DNA of 34,277 nt from a virus: positions 1 to 34,277 of IMG/VR virus record IMGVR_UViG_3300032236_000059; one strand, 5' to 3'. A model generated the notes under the pieces. The model saw nothing but the letters and a program-made list of their open reading frames with translations. It was not told where the DNA came from and searched no databases. Shown one piece after another: positions 24,289-30,038 of the stretch. Both the position numbers and the translations under genes were made by a program. How positions within the stretch are numbered: the first letter of the stretch is position 1; the number at the start of each line of letters is the position of its first letter.

Positions 24289-24445
24289 TTGCGTGGTCGC
24301 AGGACAGTTGTTCTAATTTTTCAGCACTTTCAGCAATATCAACACTTAATTGCAAAAGGATAACAGGATCGCCTTTGCTAAGTGCTTCATCAAACATACG
24401 AATTAAAGTTTTAAGTATCAAAAATTCTTCTGTAAGGGTCATCAT
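24278..24445 (-). CDS. Small helical protein, function unknown
   Basis: This 55-aa product is MMTLTEEFLILKTLIRMFDE followed by another amphipathic helix (DPVILLQLSVDIAESAEKLEQ). The ATG at 24443-24445 overlaps the upstream TGA as ATGA, and the end overlaps the Ref-like gene by 11 bases. Tight coupling on both sides supports it as a real gene. No family is recognised. Confidence 0.6.
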   Translation of the reverse strand: MMTLTEEFLILKTLIRMFDEALSKGDPVILLQLSVDIAESAEKLEQLSCDHANGH

Positions 24446-24771
24446 CGGGTCATTTTCTCCAAGTTGCGGTTACTTGCTTGTTCGGTACGCCACGCATCAA
24501 AACGCATTGTAGCCGCTGTGATCTTCCATTTAAGTGCTTCTGCTTGTTCTGTTGCCGTTCCTATTGCACCGCACAAATCTTGATATTCTTGGCTTGCATA
24601 CGCTTCCCGTTCTTGACCGCCAAGACTTTGTTCATTTGACTTCTTCATCATTATGGCTTTAAGACTTGATTTGTACGCTTCTAGCTGGGCTAACTGGCCT
24701 TTAGCACGGGCGTATTCAGGGGCGTGCGTAAATATGTAATTGATTGCTTCGTGTGGATCGTATTCGCTCAT
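24442..24771 (-). CDS. Conserved phage protein of the replication region
   Basis: The 109-aa, mostly helical product starts MSEYDPHEAINYIFTHAPEYARAKGQLAQLEAYK, continues SLKAIMMKKSNEQSLGGQEREAYAS and ends WRTEQASNRNLEKMTR. The layout (helix, basic turn, Gln/Glu-rich helix) is common in short proteins beside phage replication and recombination genes. The function is unknown. ATG and stop overlap both neighbours (ATGA), so it is translationally coupled. Confidence 0.55.
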   Translation of the reverse strand: MSEYDPHEAINYIFTHAPEYARAKGQLAQLEAYKSSLKAIMMKKSNEQSLGGQEREAYASQEYQDLCGAIGTATEQAEALKWKITAATMRFDAWRTEQASNRNLEKMTR

Positions 24772-24926
24772 TTGCCTAATATTTCCTTTATGCGTTTTTT
24801 GACAGCTTCTTCTGTGTCTTTGTTGCGTTCAATCAAATCTTTAACTAAATCCCAATTTCTATACCGTTTTGCAATGGCAATGTAGGATTGGGCCAAATAG
24901 TTGATGCGGTCTTTAAAGTTGTTCAT
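24768..24926 (-). CDS. Small helical protein, function unknown
   Basis: The 52-aa product starts MNNFKDRINYLAQSYIAIAK and is strongly charged and helical (DLIERNKDTEEAVKKRIKEI). Its ATG lies 13 bases inside the upstream replication-like gene, and its TGA overlaps the next ATG. The coupling argues that it is expressed. No domain is recognised. Confidence 0.6.
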   Translation of the reverse strand: MNNFKDRINYLAQSYIAIAKRYRNWDLVKDLIERNKDTEEAVKKRIKEILGK

Positions 24927-25296
24927 CTAGCTGTTTAATACGCTGGCTAATTCTTGCCCGTAGTTGTTGCCAACCCTCACCAGCATAGGGCGTGATACCA
25001 ACTTCCTGCGCCTTTTTAAGCGTGAGTTCTTCTGTTGCATAAAATGGTAATTCAGGCTTTTTGCTGACAATTGGTTCAAGGTCAAGGTCATCAGTCCAGC
25101 GTTCATTGTTTAAAAATGTGGCTGGGTATGGAATGAAATCTTTTGCCGTTTCCTTAATCTTCCAGTATTTAAGGTAATTAGGCATGGCTTGTAGGCACTC
25201 TGCTTGTTGGACAGGGGTTAGCCTATTCCAACTGCGTTCAGCGTCTTTACGCCCCATTTTACGGGGATACAGGCTATAAAATTCGTTGAAGTTCAT
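24913..25296 (-). CDS. Replication-protein C-terminal-domain-like protein
   Basis: The 127-aa product begins FNEFYSLYPRKMGRKDAERSWNRL and continues with FIPYPATFLNNERWTDD. This F-x-x-YPRK...PATFLN-xRW pattern is the C-terminal domain of many phage replication initiation or helicase-loader proteins (DnaT-like). The N-terminal winged-helix origin-binding part is absent, so it may act as a stand-alone helicase-loader-like factor. As the genome has no polymerase or helicase, recruiting host machinery is a reasonable inference. It overlaps the upstream gene by 23 bases. Confidence 0.65.
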   Translation of the reverse strand: MNFNEFYSLYPRKMGRKDAERSWNRLTPVQQAECLQAMPNYLKYWKIKETAKDFIPYPATFLNNERWTDDLDLEPIVSKKPELPFYATEELTLKKAQEVGITPYAGEGWQQLRARISQRIKQLDEQL

Positions 25297-25429
25297 TTAT
25301 TTGCTCCAATAGGGCTTTTATTTCGTAAGATTGAAAGCGTAAAACTGTCACTACATCTGCAAGTTTTAAATTATCAAATTTGACATTTTCGTATTTGGAT
25401 AAAATGTCGGCCATTTCGTATGCGGTCAT
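25274..25429 (-). CDS. Small protein behind a KAQEK junction, function unknown
   Basis: This 51-aa product starts MTAYEMADILSKYENVKFDN and ends QINELQRIL. Its ATG is formed within the 19-bp repeated junction at 25426-25444 and overlaps the upstream TGA as ATGA; its end overlaps the replication-like gene by 23 bases. It is predicted helical, with no membrane segment. No family is recognised. Confidence 0.6.
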   Translation of the reverse strand: MTAYEMADILSKYENVKFDNLKLADVVTVLRFQSYEIKALLEQINELQRIL

Positions 25430-25444
25430 TTCTCTTGTGCCTTT
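25426..25444 (-). repeat. 19-bp gene-junction repeat, copy A
   Basis: The core AAAGGCACAAGARAAATGA encodes KAQEK, then a TGA that overlaps the next ATG. Identical or one-base-different copies lie at 25602-25620, 25718-25736 (minus) and 31131-31149 (plus). Each joins two coupled small genes. Confidence 0.85.
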
Positions 25445-25605
25445 CCAAACTCACCATTTTGCCAATCCCAACCAAACATTAACTTAACCATTTTTTTGTG
25501 AAACCAATTAGGCTTTTTTTCTACATAAATATGCAAAGATTTGTTGATAATCCAGCATCCTGCTTTGGCTGGCTGTGAATGAAAAGTGTATTGTGGTTCA
25601 TTCAT
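25426..25605 (-). CDS. Small mosaic protein ending in KAQEK
   Basis: This 59-aa product begins MNEPQYTFHSQPAKAGCW and ends GEFGKAQEK. It has a diverged form of the MNNEPVA...HPAK start found in two other genes here and the same C-terminal KAQEK encoded by the repeated junction. The middle is basic and aromatic (VEKKPNWFHKKMVKLMFGWDW) and might touch a membrane. Start and stop overlap neighbours as ATGA. The function is unknown. Confidence 0.65.
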   Translation of the reverse strand: MNEPQYTFHSQPAKAGCWIINKSLHIYVEKKPNWFHKKMVKLMFGWDWQNGEFGKAQEK

Positions 25606-25620
25606 TTCTCTTGTGCCTTT
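25602..25620 (-). repeat. 19-bp gene-junction repeat, copy B
   Basis: Identical to copy A. It ends the 39-aa membrane microprotein and starts the 59-aa mosaic protein. Confidence 0.85.
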
Positions 25621-25721
25621 CTTACATTTTCCAAAGCTAAATTTATACAAAACATTGCCGTATAAAAACCAAAAGCAAAACTTCCAGCCATTGCTAATCC
25701 AATCCATATACCTTCTGTCAT
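25602..25721 (-). CDS. Single-span membrane microprotein ending in KAQEK
   Basis: This 39-aa product has one hydrophobic segment, IWIGLAMAGSFAFGFYTAMF, then INLALENVRKAQEK. It lies between two copies of the 19-bp junction: its start is formed by the copy at 25718-25736 and its end by the copy at 25602-25620. The reading frame and coupling support it as real. An inner-membrane location is likely. No function is known. Confidence 0.65.
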   Translation of the reverse strand: MTEGIWIGLAMAGSFAFGFYTAMFCINLALENVRKAQEK

Positions 25722-25736
25722 TTTTCTTGTGCCTTT
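25718..25736 (-). repeat. 19-bp gene-junction repeat, copy C
   Basis: It differs from copies A and B by one base (GAA in place of GAG for Glu). It ends the 122-aa mosaic protein and starts the 39-aa membrane microprotein. Confidence 0.85.
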
Positions 25737-26086
25737 CTTAGTATTGCAAACACTTCGTCATATACAGTATTACAAGCATCAAGCCAGCCATCTTCGTATG
25801 TGTTCTCATATTCTTTATACGAACCAACATCATCAGCAATAGATTTAATAGCGGTCAGTATTTGCTCATCTGTTAGTGTCTTAAACGCTGACTTGTAAAT
25901 GGTTGTGCCACATTGTAGGCAGATTGATTCATAGTTAGAAAACCTATCCTTTGCTTTTGATTCCTTTGCTGGATGGGTGTAGAGTGGTACACAAGGTTGT
26001 TCAATATCAAAAGATATGTTCAATGCCGCACCCAAGCTATTAAAAAGCACTCCATCTACCATCCACGCTACTGGTTCATTGTTCAT
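25718..26086 (-). CDS. Mosaic phage protein (MNNEPVA...YTHPAK...KAQEK)
   Basis: The product has 122 aa from the ATG at 26084-26086, which overlaps the upstream TGA as ATGA. It has blocks MNNEPVAW, VPLYTHPAK, a CLQCG segment, TLTDEQI and a C-terminal AILRKAQEK. The same blocks, with near-identical DNA, form the gene at 30757-31149 on the other strand, with different sequence between. This architecture is widespread in phages as short hypothetical proteins, function unknown. Conserved blocks around variable centres suggest exchange by short homology. Confidence 0.7.
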   Translation of the reverse strand: MNNEPVAWMVDGVLFNSLGAALNISFDIEQPCVPLYTHPAKESKAKDRFSNYESICLQCGTTIYKSAFKTLTDEQILTAIKSIADDVGSYKEYENTYEDGWLDACNTVYDEVFAILRKAQEK

Positions 26087-26184
26087 TTGTTTATCCAAAA
26101 AAATATGATTGCCGCAATAACCAAGACCGTGCCAAAGGTAACAAATGTACCAATGGCAAATACGGTCATTATGGTTTCGATCAT
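26083..26184 (-). CDS. Single-span membrane microprotein
   Basis: The 33-aa product is almost entirely a hydrophobic helix (MTVFAIGTFVTFGTVLVIAA). The ATG at 26182-26184 abuts the upstream TAA, and the TGA overlaps the next ATG. It is the second gene after PL, so it would be made early in leftward transcription. It could be a membrane-acting factor; no family is recognised. Confidence 0.6.
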   Translation of the reverse strand: MIETIMTVFAIGTFVTFGTVLVIAAIIFFWINK

Positions 26185-26364
26185 TTAAATTACGCCAAAG
26201 CTGACTGACATTGATTCAACTTCAACTTGATTGATTGTTGTAGTCAAACCTTTGGCTTTGTACTTTGCCGCTTGTTTTTCAGCGTTTTCAAGTTTTTCGT
26301 ATTGGCCTTTAAATTCGCCATTTACTTTTAATGAATAACGAATTACTTTTTTCCATGTACTCAT
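26185..26364 (-). CDS. First gene of the leftward operon, small basic protein
   Basis: The 59-aa product starts MSTWKKVIRYSLKVNGEFKG, then QYEKLENAEKQAAKYKAKG and VEVESMSVSFGVI. The beta-helix-beta pattern with Lys-rich loops recalls small phage proteins of unknown role. A ribosome site (AAAGGAAC) lies 5 bases before the ATG. It is the first gene after the strong repressible promoter at 26407-26435, with a leader of roughly 40 nt. An early regulatory or host-takeover role is possible but unsupported. Confidence 0.65.
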   Translation of the reverse strand: MSTWKKVIRYSLKVNGEFKGQYEKLENAEKQAAKYKAKGLTTTINQVEVESMSVSFGVI

Positions 26365-26406
26365 TTGTTGTTCCTTTTTCTATTTCACTCGTTATTGAGT
26401 ACTTAC

Positions 26407-26435
26407 AGTATATTAAGTTAGCTTAACAATGTCAA
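26407..26435 (-). promoter_or_regulatory. Leftward promoter PL with repressor operator
   Basis: On the minus strand TTGACA (26430-26435), a 17-base spacer and TATACT (26407-26412) form a near-consensus sigma70 promoter. The palindrome TTAAG-N4-CTTAA (26413-26426) fills the spacer, so a bound repressor would block RNA polymerase. It heads the 29-kb leftward block. Confidence 0.85.
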
Positions 26436-26463
26436 GCGTTTTTTATAATTATTTTGTAGGGAC

Positions 26464-26676
26464 TTACCCTATGTGTTGTTTTTTAGTCATAGGTTGCCCA
26501 AAGGTGATAGCACCCCATCCATTCAGAAGTTGATCTGAACTAATGCTCCCGAAGGTAGTGTTCATTCGATTACAAGGTTGTCTATCACCATTGTCCTTGC
26601 ATCTTGTGTGATACCCACTTAAGTTCACGGGGCTTGCTGTCAGGTGTAAACCAGCCCATGTTTTCTTCCACGCCAC
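26464..26676 (-). CDS. Possible small Cys-containing protein, doubtful
   Basis: This 70-codon frame has a GTG start and no visible ribosome site. It contains HTRCKDNGDRQPCNR, two Cys spaced by nine residues. The later part, NTTFGSISSDQLLNGWGAITFGQP, looks protein-like. The stop falls just upstream of PL. It would be expressed only by read-through from the repressor gene past the attenuator-like hairpins. A competing 31-codon ATG frame overlaps it. It may be a remnant or not coding at all. Confidence 0.25.
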   Translation of the reverse strand: MAWKKTWAGLHLTASPVNLSGYHTRCKDNGDRQPCNRMNTTFGSISSDQLLNGWGAITFGQPMTKKQHIG

Positions 26677-26718
26677 CCATTTAAGTGCTTAATTTCGTTT
26701 GGAGTACGACAGAAATAG

Positions 26719-26735
26719 AAAAACCCTTTGGGGTT
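26719..26735 (-). terminator. Putative rho-independent terminator after the repressor gene
   Basis: On the minus strand AACCC-CAAA-GGGTT is followed by TTT, a short five-pair hairpin with a T run. It lies about 130 bases downstream of the repressor gene. Its stem is also half of a long-range inverted repeat, so it may be conditional. Confidence 0.5.
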
Positions 26736-26806
26736 GTTCTAAGGTGAAGTTGCTTAATAAATGGCTCTAAATCATTTACTAAACACTCAGAACAACCCGA
26801 AAGGGT
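26723..26806 (-). promoter_or_regulatory. Attenuator-like inverted repeat pair
   Basis: An 18-base arm at 26789-26806 and one at 26723-26740 are complementary at 17 of 18 positions across a 48-base loop. Each arm also folds alone into an ACCC/GGGT tetraloop hairpin, and the distal one doubles as the terminator stem. Long-range pairing would prevent that terminator from forming. It sits in the 3' part of the repressor transcript. Confidence 0.5.
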
Positions 26807-26863
26807 CTTGTGCTTAGAGCTAACTACTAAACAGACTTCACTCTGCCAGCACAGTATATCAAA

Positions 26864-27085
26864 CTATTCCAGTTCAGGCCAAATTAATTTATGCGTATTT
26901 GGAAACAGCGTTTTTCGTGTAATCAATCCATGCGATTCTTTTTCTAGTGTGGCCGCAAGGATCACCAGCTTGTCCATTGGTATCTCACCGTTCTGCCACA
27001 TAGAAACGGCAGGTACAGAAACCCCTACCAGCTTGGCTATACGGGTTGGGCCACCTAGAAGTTTAATGATTGCGGTTGGATTCAT
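26864..27085 (-). CDS. Cro/YdaS-like transcriptional repressor
   Basis: The product has 73 aa from the ATG at 27083-27085 (MNPTAIIKLLGGPTRIAKLVGV). The helix-turn-helix is GPTRIAKLVGVSVPAVSMWQ, followed by NGEIPMDKLVILAATLEKES, and the protein ends LFPNTHKLIWPELE, as in YdaS/Cro-type regulators. A TTG 12 codons upstream would extend the frame across the promoter and operator, so I reject it. The gene lies divergent to the early operon and is flanked by operators, as for lambda-type repressors. It is the only transcription factor seen and the likely ligand of the TTAAG-N4-CTTAA sites. It may also be called an antitoxin in databases, but no toxin partner is visible. Confidence 0.8.
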   Translation of the reverse strand: MNPTAIIKLLGGPTRIAKLVGVSVPAVSMWQNGEIPMDKLVILAATLEKESHGLITRKTLFPNTHKLIWPELE

Positions 27086-27121
27086 ATAAGCTATCTTAAC
27101 ATTTTTACAACATATTTGCAA
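27086..27121 (-). promoter_or_regulatory. Repressor-gene promoter with operator, probably leaderless transcript
   Basis: On the minus strand TTGCAA (27116-27121), a 17-base spacer and TAAGAT (27093-27098) precede the ATG by seven bases. The transcript would therefore start at or next to the AUG. The operator ATAAG-N4-CTTAA (27086-27099, one mismatch) covers the -10 and start point, consistent with autorepression. Confidence 0.65.
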
Positions 27122-27128
27122 ATAGTTC

Positions 27129-27160
27129 TTGCTTTATTGTTTAAGGTAGCTTAATATGGT
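27129..27160 (+). promoter_or_regulatory. Rightward early promoter PR with operator
   Basis: TTGCTT (27129-27134), 17 bases, then TAATAT (27152-27157). The perfect palindrome TTAAG-N4-CTTAA (27141-27154) overlaps the spacer and -10. It drives the early rightward genes, with a leader of about 35 nt before the ATG at 27199. It is weaker by consensus than PL and the promoter at 29968. Confidence 0.7.
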
Positions 27161-27198
27161 TGTACGGTATATGCCGTGTAAATTTAGGAGAAACTCTA

Positions 27199-27402
27199 AT
27201 GAGTGAGCAAGATCAAGACTTTCACAGCTTCCAACAACATTTGGAACGCATCTTTAAAGACCTCGATGATGGTGTATTTATTACCCAAGCAGAAATAAAC
27301 GACCTACGCTACGCCTGTGGCCTACTTCGTAACAGCCATGTCAACCCGTTATTGCGTGATGTTATTAATGACTTTGGCAAAATCTTTAGGAGTGCCAAAT
27401 GA
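27199..27402 (+). CDS. First early gene, small acidic helical protein
   Basis: The product has 67 aa from the ATG at 27199, which has AGGAG 8 bases upstream; an earlier in-frame start at 27160 lies inside the promoter and is rejected. The sequence MSEQDQDFHSFQQHLERIFKDL is acidic and helical, followed by GVFITQAEINDLRYACGL. It overlaps the ParB-like gene as ATGA. The function is unknown; position suggests a regulator or partner of the next gene. Confidence 0.7.
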   Translation: MSEQDQDFHSFQQHLERIFKDLDDGVFITQAEINDLRYACGLLRNSHVNPLLRDVINDFGKIFRSAK

Positions 27403-28193
27403 AACCTGAATTTATGACAATAACGCCTGAAGTGGCGGCATCATTTTTAAAACACAATACCGATAACCGCAATAAACGGGGCTGGTGGGTAAATGGTCTT
27501 GCCAACATGATCAAGCGTGGCGAATGGATACCAACACATCAGGGTGTGGCGTTTTCCAAATCAGGCAAGTTAATTGATGGCCAACACCGTTTAGAAGCAA
27601 TTGTAGAAGCCAATATACCCGTGCAGATGCTGGTAACTACTGGCGTTAGTGATGATGCTTACAAAGTCTTGGATAACGGCATTAAACGCACAATGGCTGA
27701 TTTGACTGGTATGCACATGAGAACCGCTGAAGTGTGCCGTGTATTGGCTAGATTGGCTTATGGTGGCGATACAGTTAATAGTGCCGATCAAATTCTTGAA
27801 ATTTACAATACGGGTGTTGGTGAAGTACACGATAACTTAGTAGAGTTTTGCGGTAAAAATTTAAAGGTGTTTTCTTCAGCACCTATTAGAACCGTGGCTA
27901 CCTGCATGATCCTTGATGGCCATAATCAGCAATACATCAAGAGTATGTACGCCAATTTGTGCAATCAAAAGTTTAATGATTTACCCAATATTGCCCATGC
28001 GTTTATTCGTCAAGTGACAGAAAAAAAAGCTACCGTAGGTTCTAGATATGACCTTATGGCTAGGTCTTTAAAAGTGTTTGATGTAAACCAAGAAGCTACA
28101 ACAAGGCTAACGGTAACTGATTCAGATGCAACAGCCGCAGTAGCTTATTGCCGTAATGTAGTAAGAAACTTATTAAATAAGGAAACAAAATGA
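27399..28193 (+). CDS. ParB/sulfiredoxin-fold phage protein
   Basis: The 264-aa product has the ParB-like core: a short strand, MTITPEVAASFLKHN, then GEWIPTHQGVAFSKSGKLID and the signature GQHRLEAIVEANIPV (about 61-75). It continues VLDNGIKRTMADL. Phage relatives are annotated as ParB-like nuclease or DNA-binding proteins. Canonical ParB binds centromere-like sites and hydrolyses CTP, and some relatives nick DNA. No ParA partner is present, so plasmid partition is not supported directly. The stop overlaps the SSB-like gene as ATGA. Confidence 0.75.
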   Translation: MKPEFMTITPEVAASFLKHNTDNRNKRGWWVNGLANMIKRGEWIPTHQGVAFSKSGKLIDGQHRLEAIVEANIPVQMLVTTGVSDDAYKVLDNGIKRTMADLTGMHMRTAEVCRVLARLAYGGDTVNSADQILEIYNTGVGEVHDNLVEFCGKNLKVFSSAPIRTVATCMILDGHNQQYIKSMYANLCNQKFNDLPNIAHAFIRQVTEKKATVGSRYDLMARSLKVFDVNQEATTRLTVTDSDATAAVAYCRNVVRNLLNKETK

Positions 28194-28804
28194 TTATTTC
28201 AGATACCCAACGAGATTTTAAAATTGCCCCTGCTGGCCTACATATGGCACGCCTTTATTCAATTATTGACTTAGGCCACCAAGCTACAGAATGGGCTGGC
28301 GAAACTAAGATCATGCACAAGGTGGTATTTACTTGGGAATTGCATGGTAATGACGATAACGACCAGCCACTTAAGACTGATGATGGCAAGCCATTAATTG
28401 TGTCTAAGCGTTATACCGTGTCATTAGGCGATCAGGCCCGTCTGCGTCAAGATTTGGAAGCATGGTCAAACAAGAAAATGACCCCTGAAGATCGTAAAAA
28501 CTTTGATCTTAAGAACTTGCTAGGTAAGTTCTGCATGGTCAACATTACGCATAGCGAGGATGGCAAGTACGCTAACATCAGCGGTATTAGCCCAGTACCT
28601 TCTGCCCTGCGTAACGCCCAACCTGATGGCATTAACCCACCATTGCACTTTTGGTTAGCTGAGTTTGACCAAGCCAAGTACGATGCTTTGCCAAAGTACT
28701 ACAAGGAGAAGATCACCGAATCATCAGAATGGCGTGGCCAAAAACAGCGTGAAGCTAATGAGCCAAAGATTGTTGACGATGATTTATCAGACATTCCATT
28801 TTAA
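28190..28804 (+). CDS. SSB-like single-stranded DNA-binding protein
   Basis: The 204-aa product has a beta-rich N-terminal two-thirds (MIISDTQRDFKIAPAGLHMA... HKVVFTWELHG) consistent with an OB-like fold and ends in an acidic tail, DDDLSDIPF. That tail closely matches the bacterial SSB tip (DDDIPF), which recruits repair and replication proteins. It is flanked by the ParB-like gene and a RecB-type nuclease, as expected for recombination/replication. The SSB role is inferred from tail and context; the fold is not one I can confirm by motif. Confidence 0.65.
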   Translation: MIISDTQRDFKIAPAGLHMARLYSIIDLGHQATEWAGETKIMHKVVFTWELHGNDDNDQPLKTDDGKPLIVSKRYTVSLGDQARLRQDLEAWSNKKMTPEDRKNFDLKNLLGKFCMVNITHSEDGKYANISGISPVPSALRNAQPDGINPPLHFWLAEFDQAKYDALPKYYKEKITESSEWRGQKQREANEPKIVDDDLSDIPF

Positions 28805-28813
28805 GGGGCAAGC

Positions 28814-29020
28814 ATGAAAGCATTTCCAACAGAACACGCAATAGCAGGAACGATGGATTTTAAAGCTGATGGCATGGATTTGCGTGATTATTTTGCGGCT
28901 AAAGCATTGCAAGGGTATCTAGCACAAGGATTTAGTGCGGAACTTAAACCATCTTCTGTATGTGAAAGATGCTATGCATATTCTGATGCAATGATGAAAG
29001 CGAGAAAAAATGATAGTTAA
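28814..29020 (+). CDS. Small conserved phage protein (MDLRDYFAAKAL type)
   Basis: The 68-aa product contains GMDLRDYFAAKALQGYLAQG and CYAYSDAMMKARKND, the two blocks of a short protein common in phage early regions. The function is unknown. The ribosome site AAGGGGC lies before the ATG. It overlaps the nuclease gene by 11 bases. Confidence 0.7.
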   Translation: MKAFPTEHAIAGTMDFKADGMDLRDYFAAKALQGYLAQGFSAELKPSSVCERCYAYSDAMMKARKNDS

Positions 29021-29771
29021 AGAAAAGGTGGCAGAAAGTGGACATTGGTATACGAAAGACGGCACTCCAGCCTATACAACCATCGGCAAAACTGGTGAAC
29101 GGCCAACAACGCTCCGTGACGCACGGAAACTCGGACTTTTGCCAAGTGTTACAACAATTAACGGAATGTTATCGAAAGCAGGGCTTAATTCATGGTTGCA
29201 ACAGCAAGTCCTCTTATCGGCATTAACGCTACCTAGACTGCCTGACGAACCTGAAGCTGATTGGTTGTCCCGTGTTATGCAGGACAGCAAGTCTACGGGC
29301 AGGGAAGCCGCAGAACGGGGTACAGCTATTCACGCCATTATTCAAGGTTATTTTGAGCAGATGTATATGCCACAAAAACCTGCGTATTTGAATAACATTG
29401 ATGTGGCCCTAGCTGACGCATTTGGTAACCAGCCGTGGATTAGCGAAAAGTCTTTTGGCCACCCGTTAGGTTTTGGCGGTAAGGTTGACTTGATGGCTAA
29501 ACCGATCAACGGTCAGGGTAGCGGCTATGTGTGTGATTTCAAGACCAAGGAAACCGACTTAGACAAGGTTGATGTTTACTTTGAGCATGAAATGCAACTG
29601 GCGGCTTACAGAGAGGGTCTAGGGATGCCTACAGCCCGTTGTGCCATCGTTTTTGTCAATGCCCTTACCAATCAGGTCAAATTGATTGAAATTGAGCAGG
29701 ATCGGCTTCAAAAGGGCTGGGAATGTTTCGAGCATTTACTACGGGTTTACCAAATAAAGAACGGAATATAA
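29010..29771 (+). CDS. RecB-like PD-(D/E)XK exonuclease
   Basis: The 253-aa product has the RecB-family nuclease motifs in order: RGTAIHAII (H108), GFGGKVDLMA (D160), VCDFKTKE (D176, K178) and the QxxxY motif in MQLAAYREG (Q196, Y200). Such phage nucleases trim double-stranded ends for recombination. A single-strand annealing partner (Erf, RecT or Red-beta type) is not recognised; the SSB-like protein may partly serve. It is the last gene before a hairpin-rich gap. Confidence 0.85.
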   Translation: MIVKEKVAESGHWYTKDGTPAYTTIGKTGERPTTLRDARKLGLLPSVTTINGMLSKAGLNSWLQQQVLLSALTLPRLPDEPEADWLSRVMQDSKSTGREAAERGTAIHAIIQGYFEQMYMPQKPAYLNNIDVALADAFGNQPWISEKSFGHPLGFGGKVDLMAKPINGQGSGYVCDFKTKETDLDKVDVYFEHEMQLAAYREGLGMPTARCAIVFVNALTNQVKLIEIEQDRLQKGWECFEHLLRVYQIKNGI

Positions 29772-29778
29772 TGGGCTA

Positions 29779-29959
29779 TGGGCGGTGGGGTAGACAAAAT
29801 CTATGCTCCTTCACGGGACTGCCGCCCACCCTATATGGGCGTTAAGCCACCAAAGTAGGATGCAGTAATTGGGTAATTTTGTGGCTTTCTGACCCATTGT
29901 TAGTAACTGCCAAATACTGCCTTGTCGTTTTTTTGCACATATTAGGGAAAGTCCTAATA
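29779..29959 (+). other. Hairpin-rich intergenic region
   Basis: In the 267-base gap after the exonuclease gene three inverted repeats occur: TGGGCGG/CCGCCCA (29779-29785 and 29822-29828), AAGCCAC/GTGGCTT (29844-29850 and 29881-29887) and TATTAGG/CCTAATA (29940-29946 and 29953-29959). None has a strong T run on the plus strand, so it is not a classic terminator. It may be a structured RNA or an mRNA-end element upstream of the next promoter. Confidence 0.4.
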
Positions 29960-29967
29960 AAAATGTG

Positions 29968-29996
29968 TTGACATTGTTAAGTTGGCTTAATAAACT
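29968..29996 (+). promoter_or_regulatory. Second rightward promoter with repressor operator
   Basis: TTGACA (29968-29973), a 17-base spacer and TAAACT (29991-29996). The perfect palindrome TTAAG-N4-CTTAA (29977-29990) lies in the spacer, in the same geometry as PL. It drives the gene at 30039 and probably the lipoprotein and downstream genes. Confidence 0.85.
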
Positions 29997-30038
29997 GTAG
30001 TTACTCCATTGGGGAGTGAGATAGATAAGGAGATTCAA

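Larger units (their letters stand above)
26436..26863. other. Gene-poor control region between repressor gene and PL
   Basis: No convincing long gene lies in this 428-base stretch. It holds the hairpin pair at 26723-26806, the putative terminator at 26719-26735, and two overlapping weak minus-strand ORFs. One has 70 codons with a GTG start (26464-26676; CKDNGDRQPCN, TTFGSISSDQLLNGWG). The other has 31 codons with an ATG start (26585-26680; MGWFTPDSKPRELKW). Neither has a clear ribosome site. A spaced variant of the operator, TTAAG-N2-CTTAA, lies at 26681-26692. Confidence 0.5.

Noticed and set aside
26681-26692. TTAAG-N2-CTTAA as a fifth operator
   Set aside because: The spacer is two bases, not four, which would change the helical phase, and no promoter overlaps it.
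27086-27121. TTG extension of the repressor by 12 codons
   Set aside because: It would cover the -10, -35 and operator, and its residues do not resemble the family.
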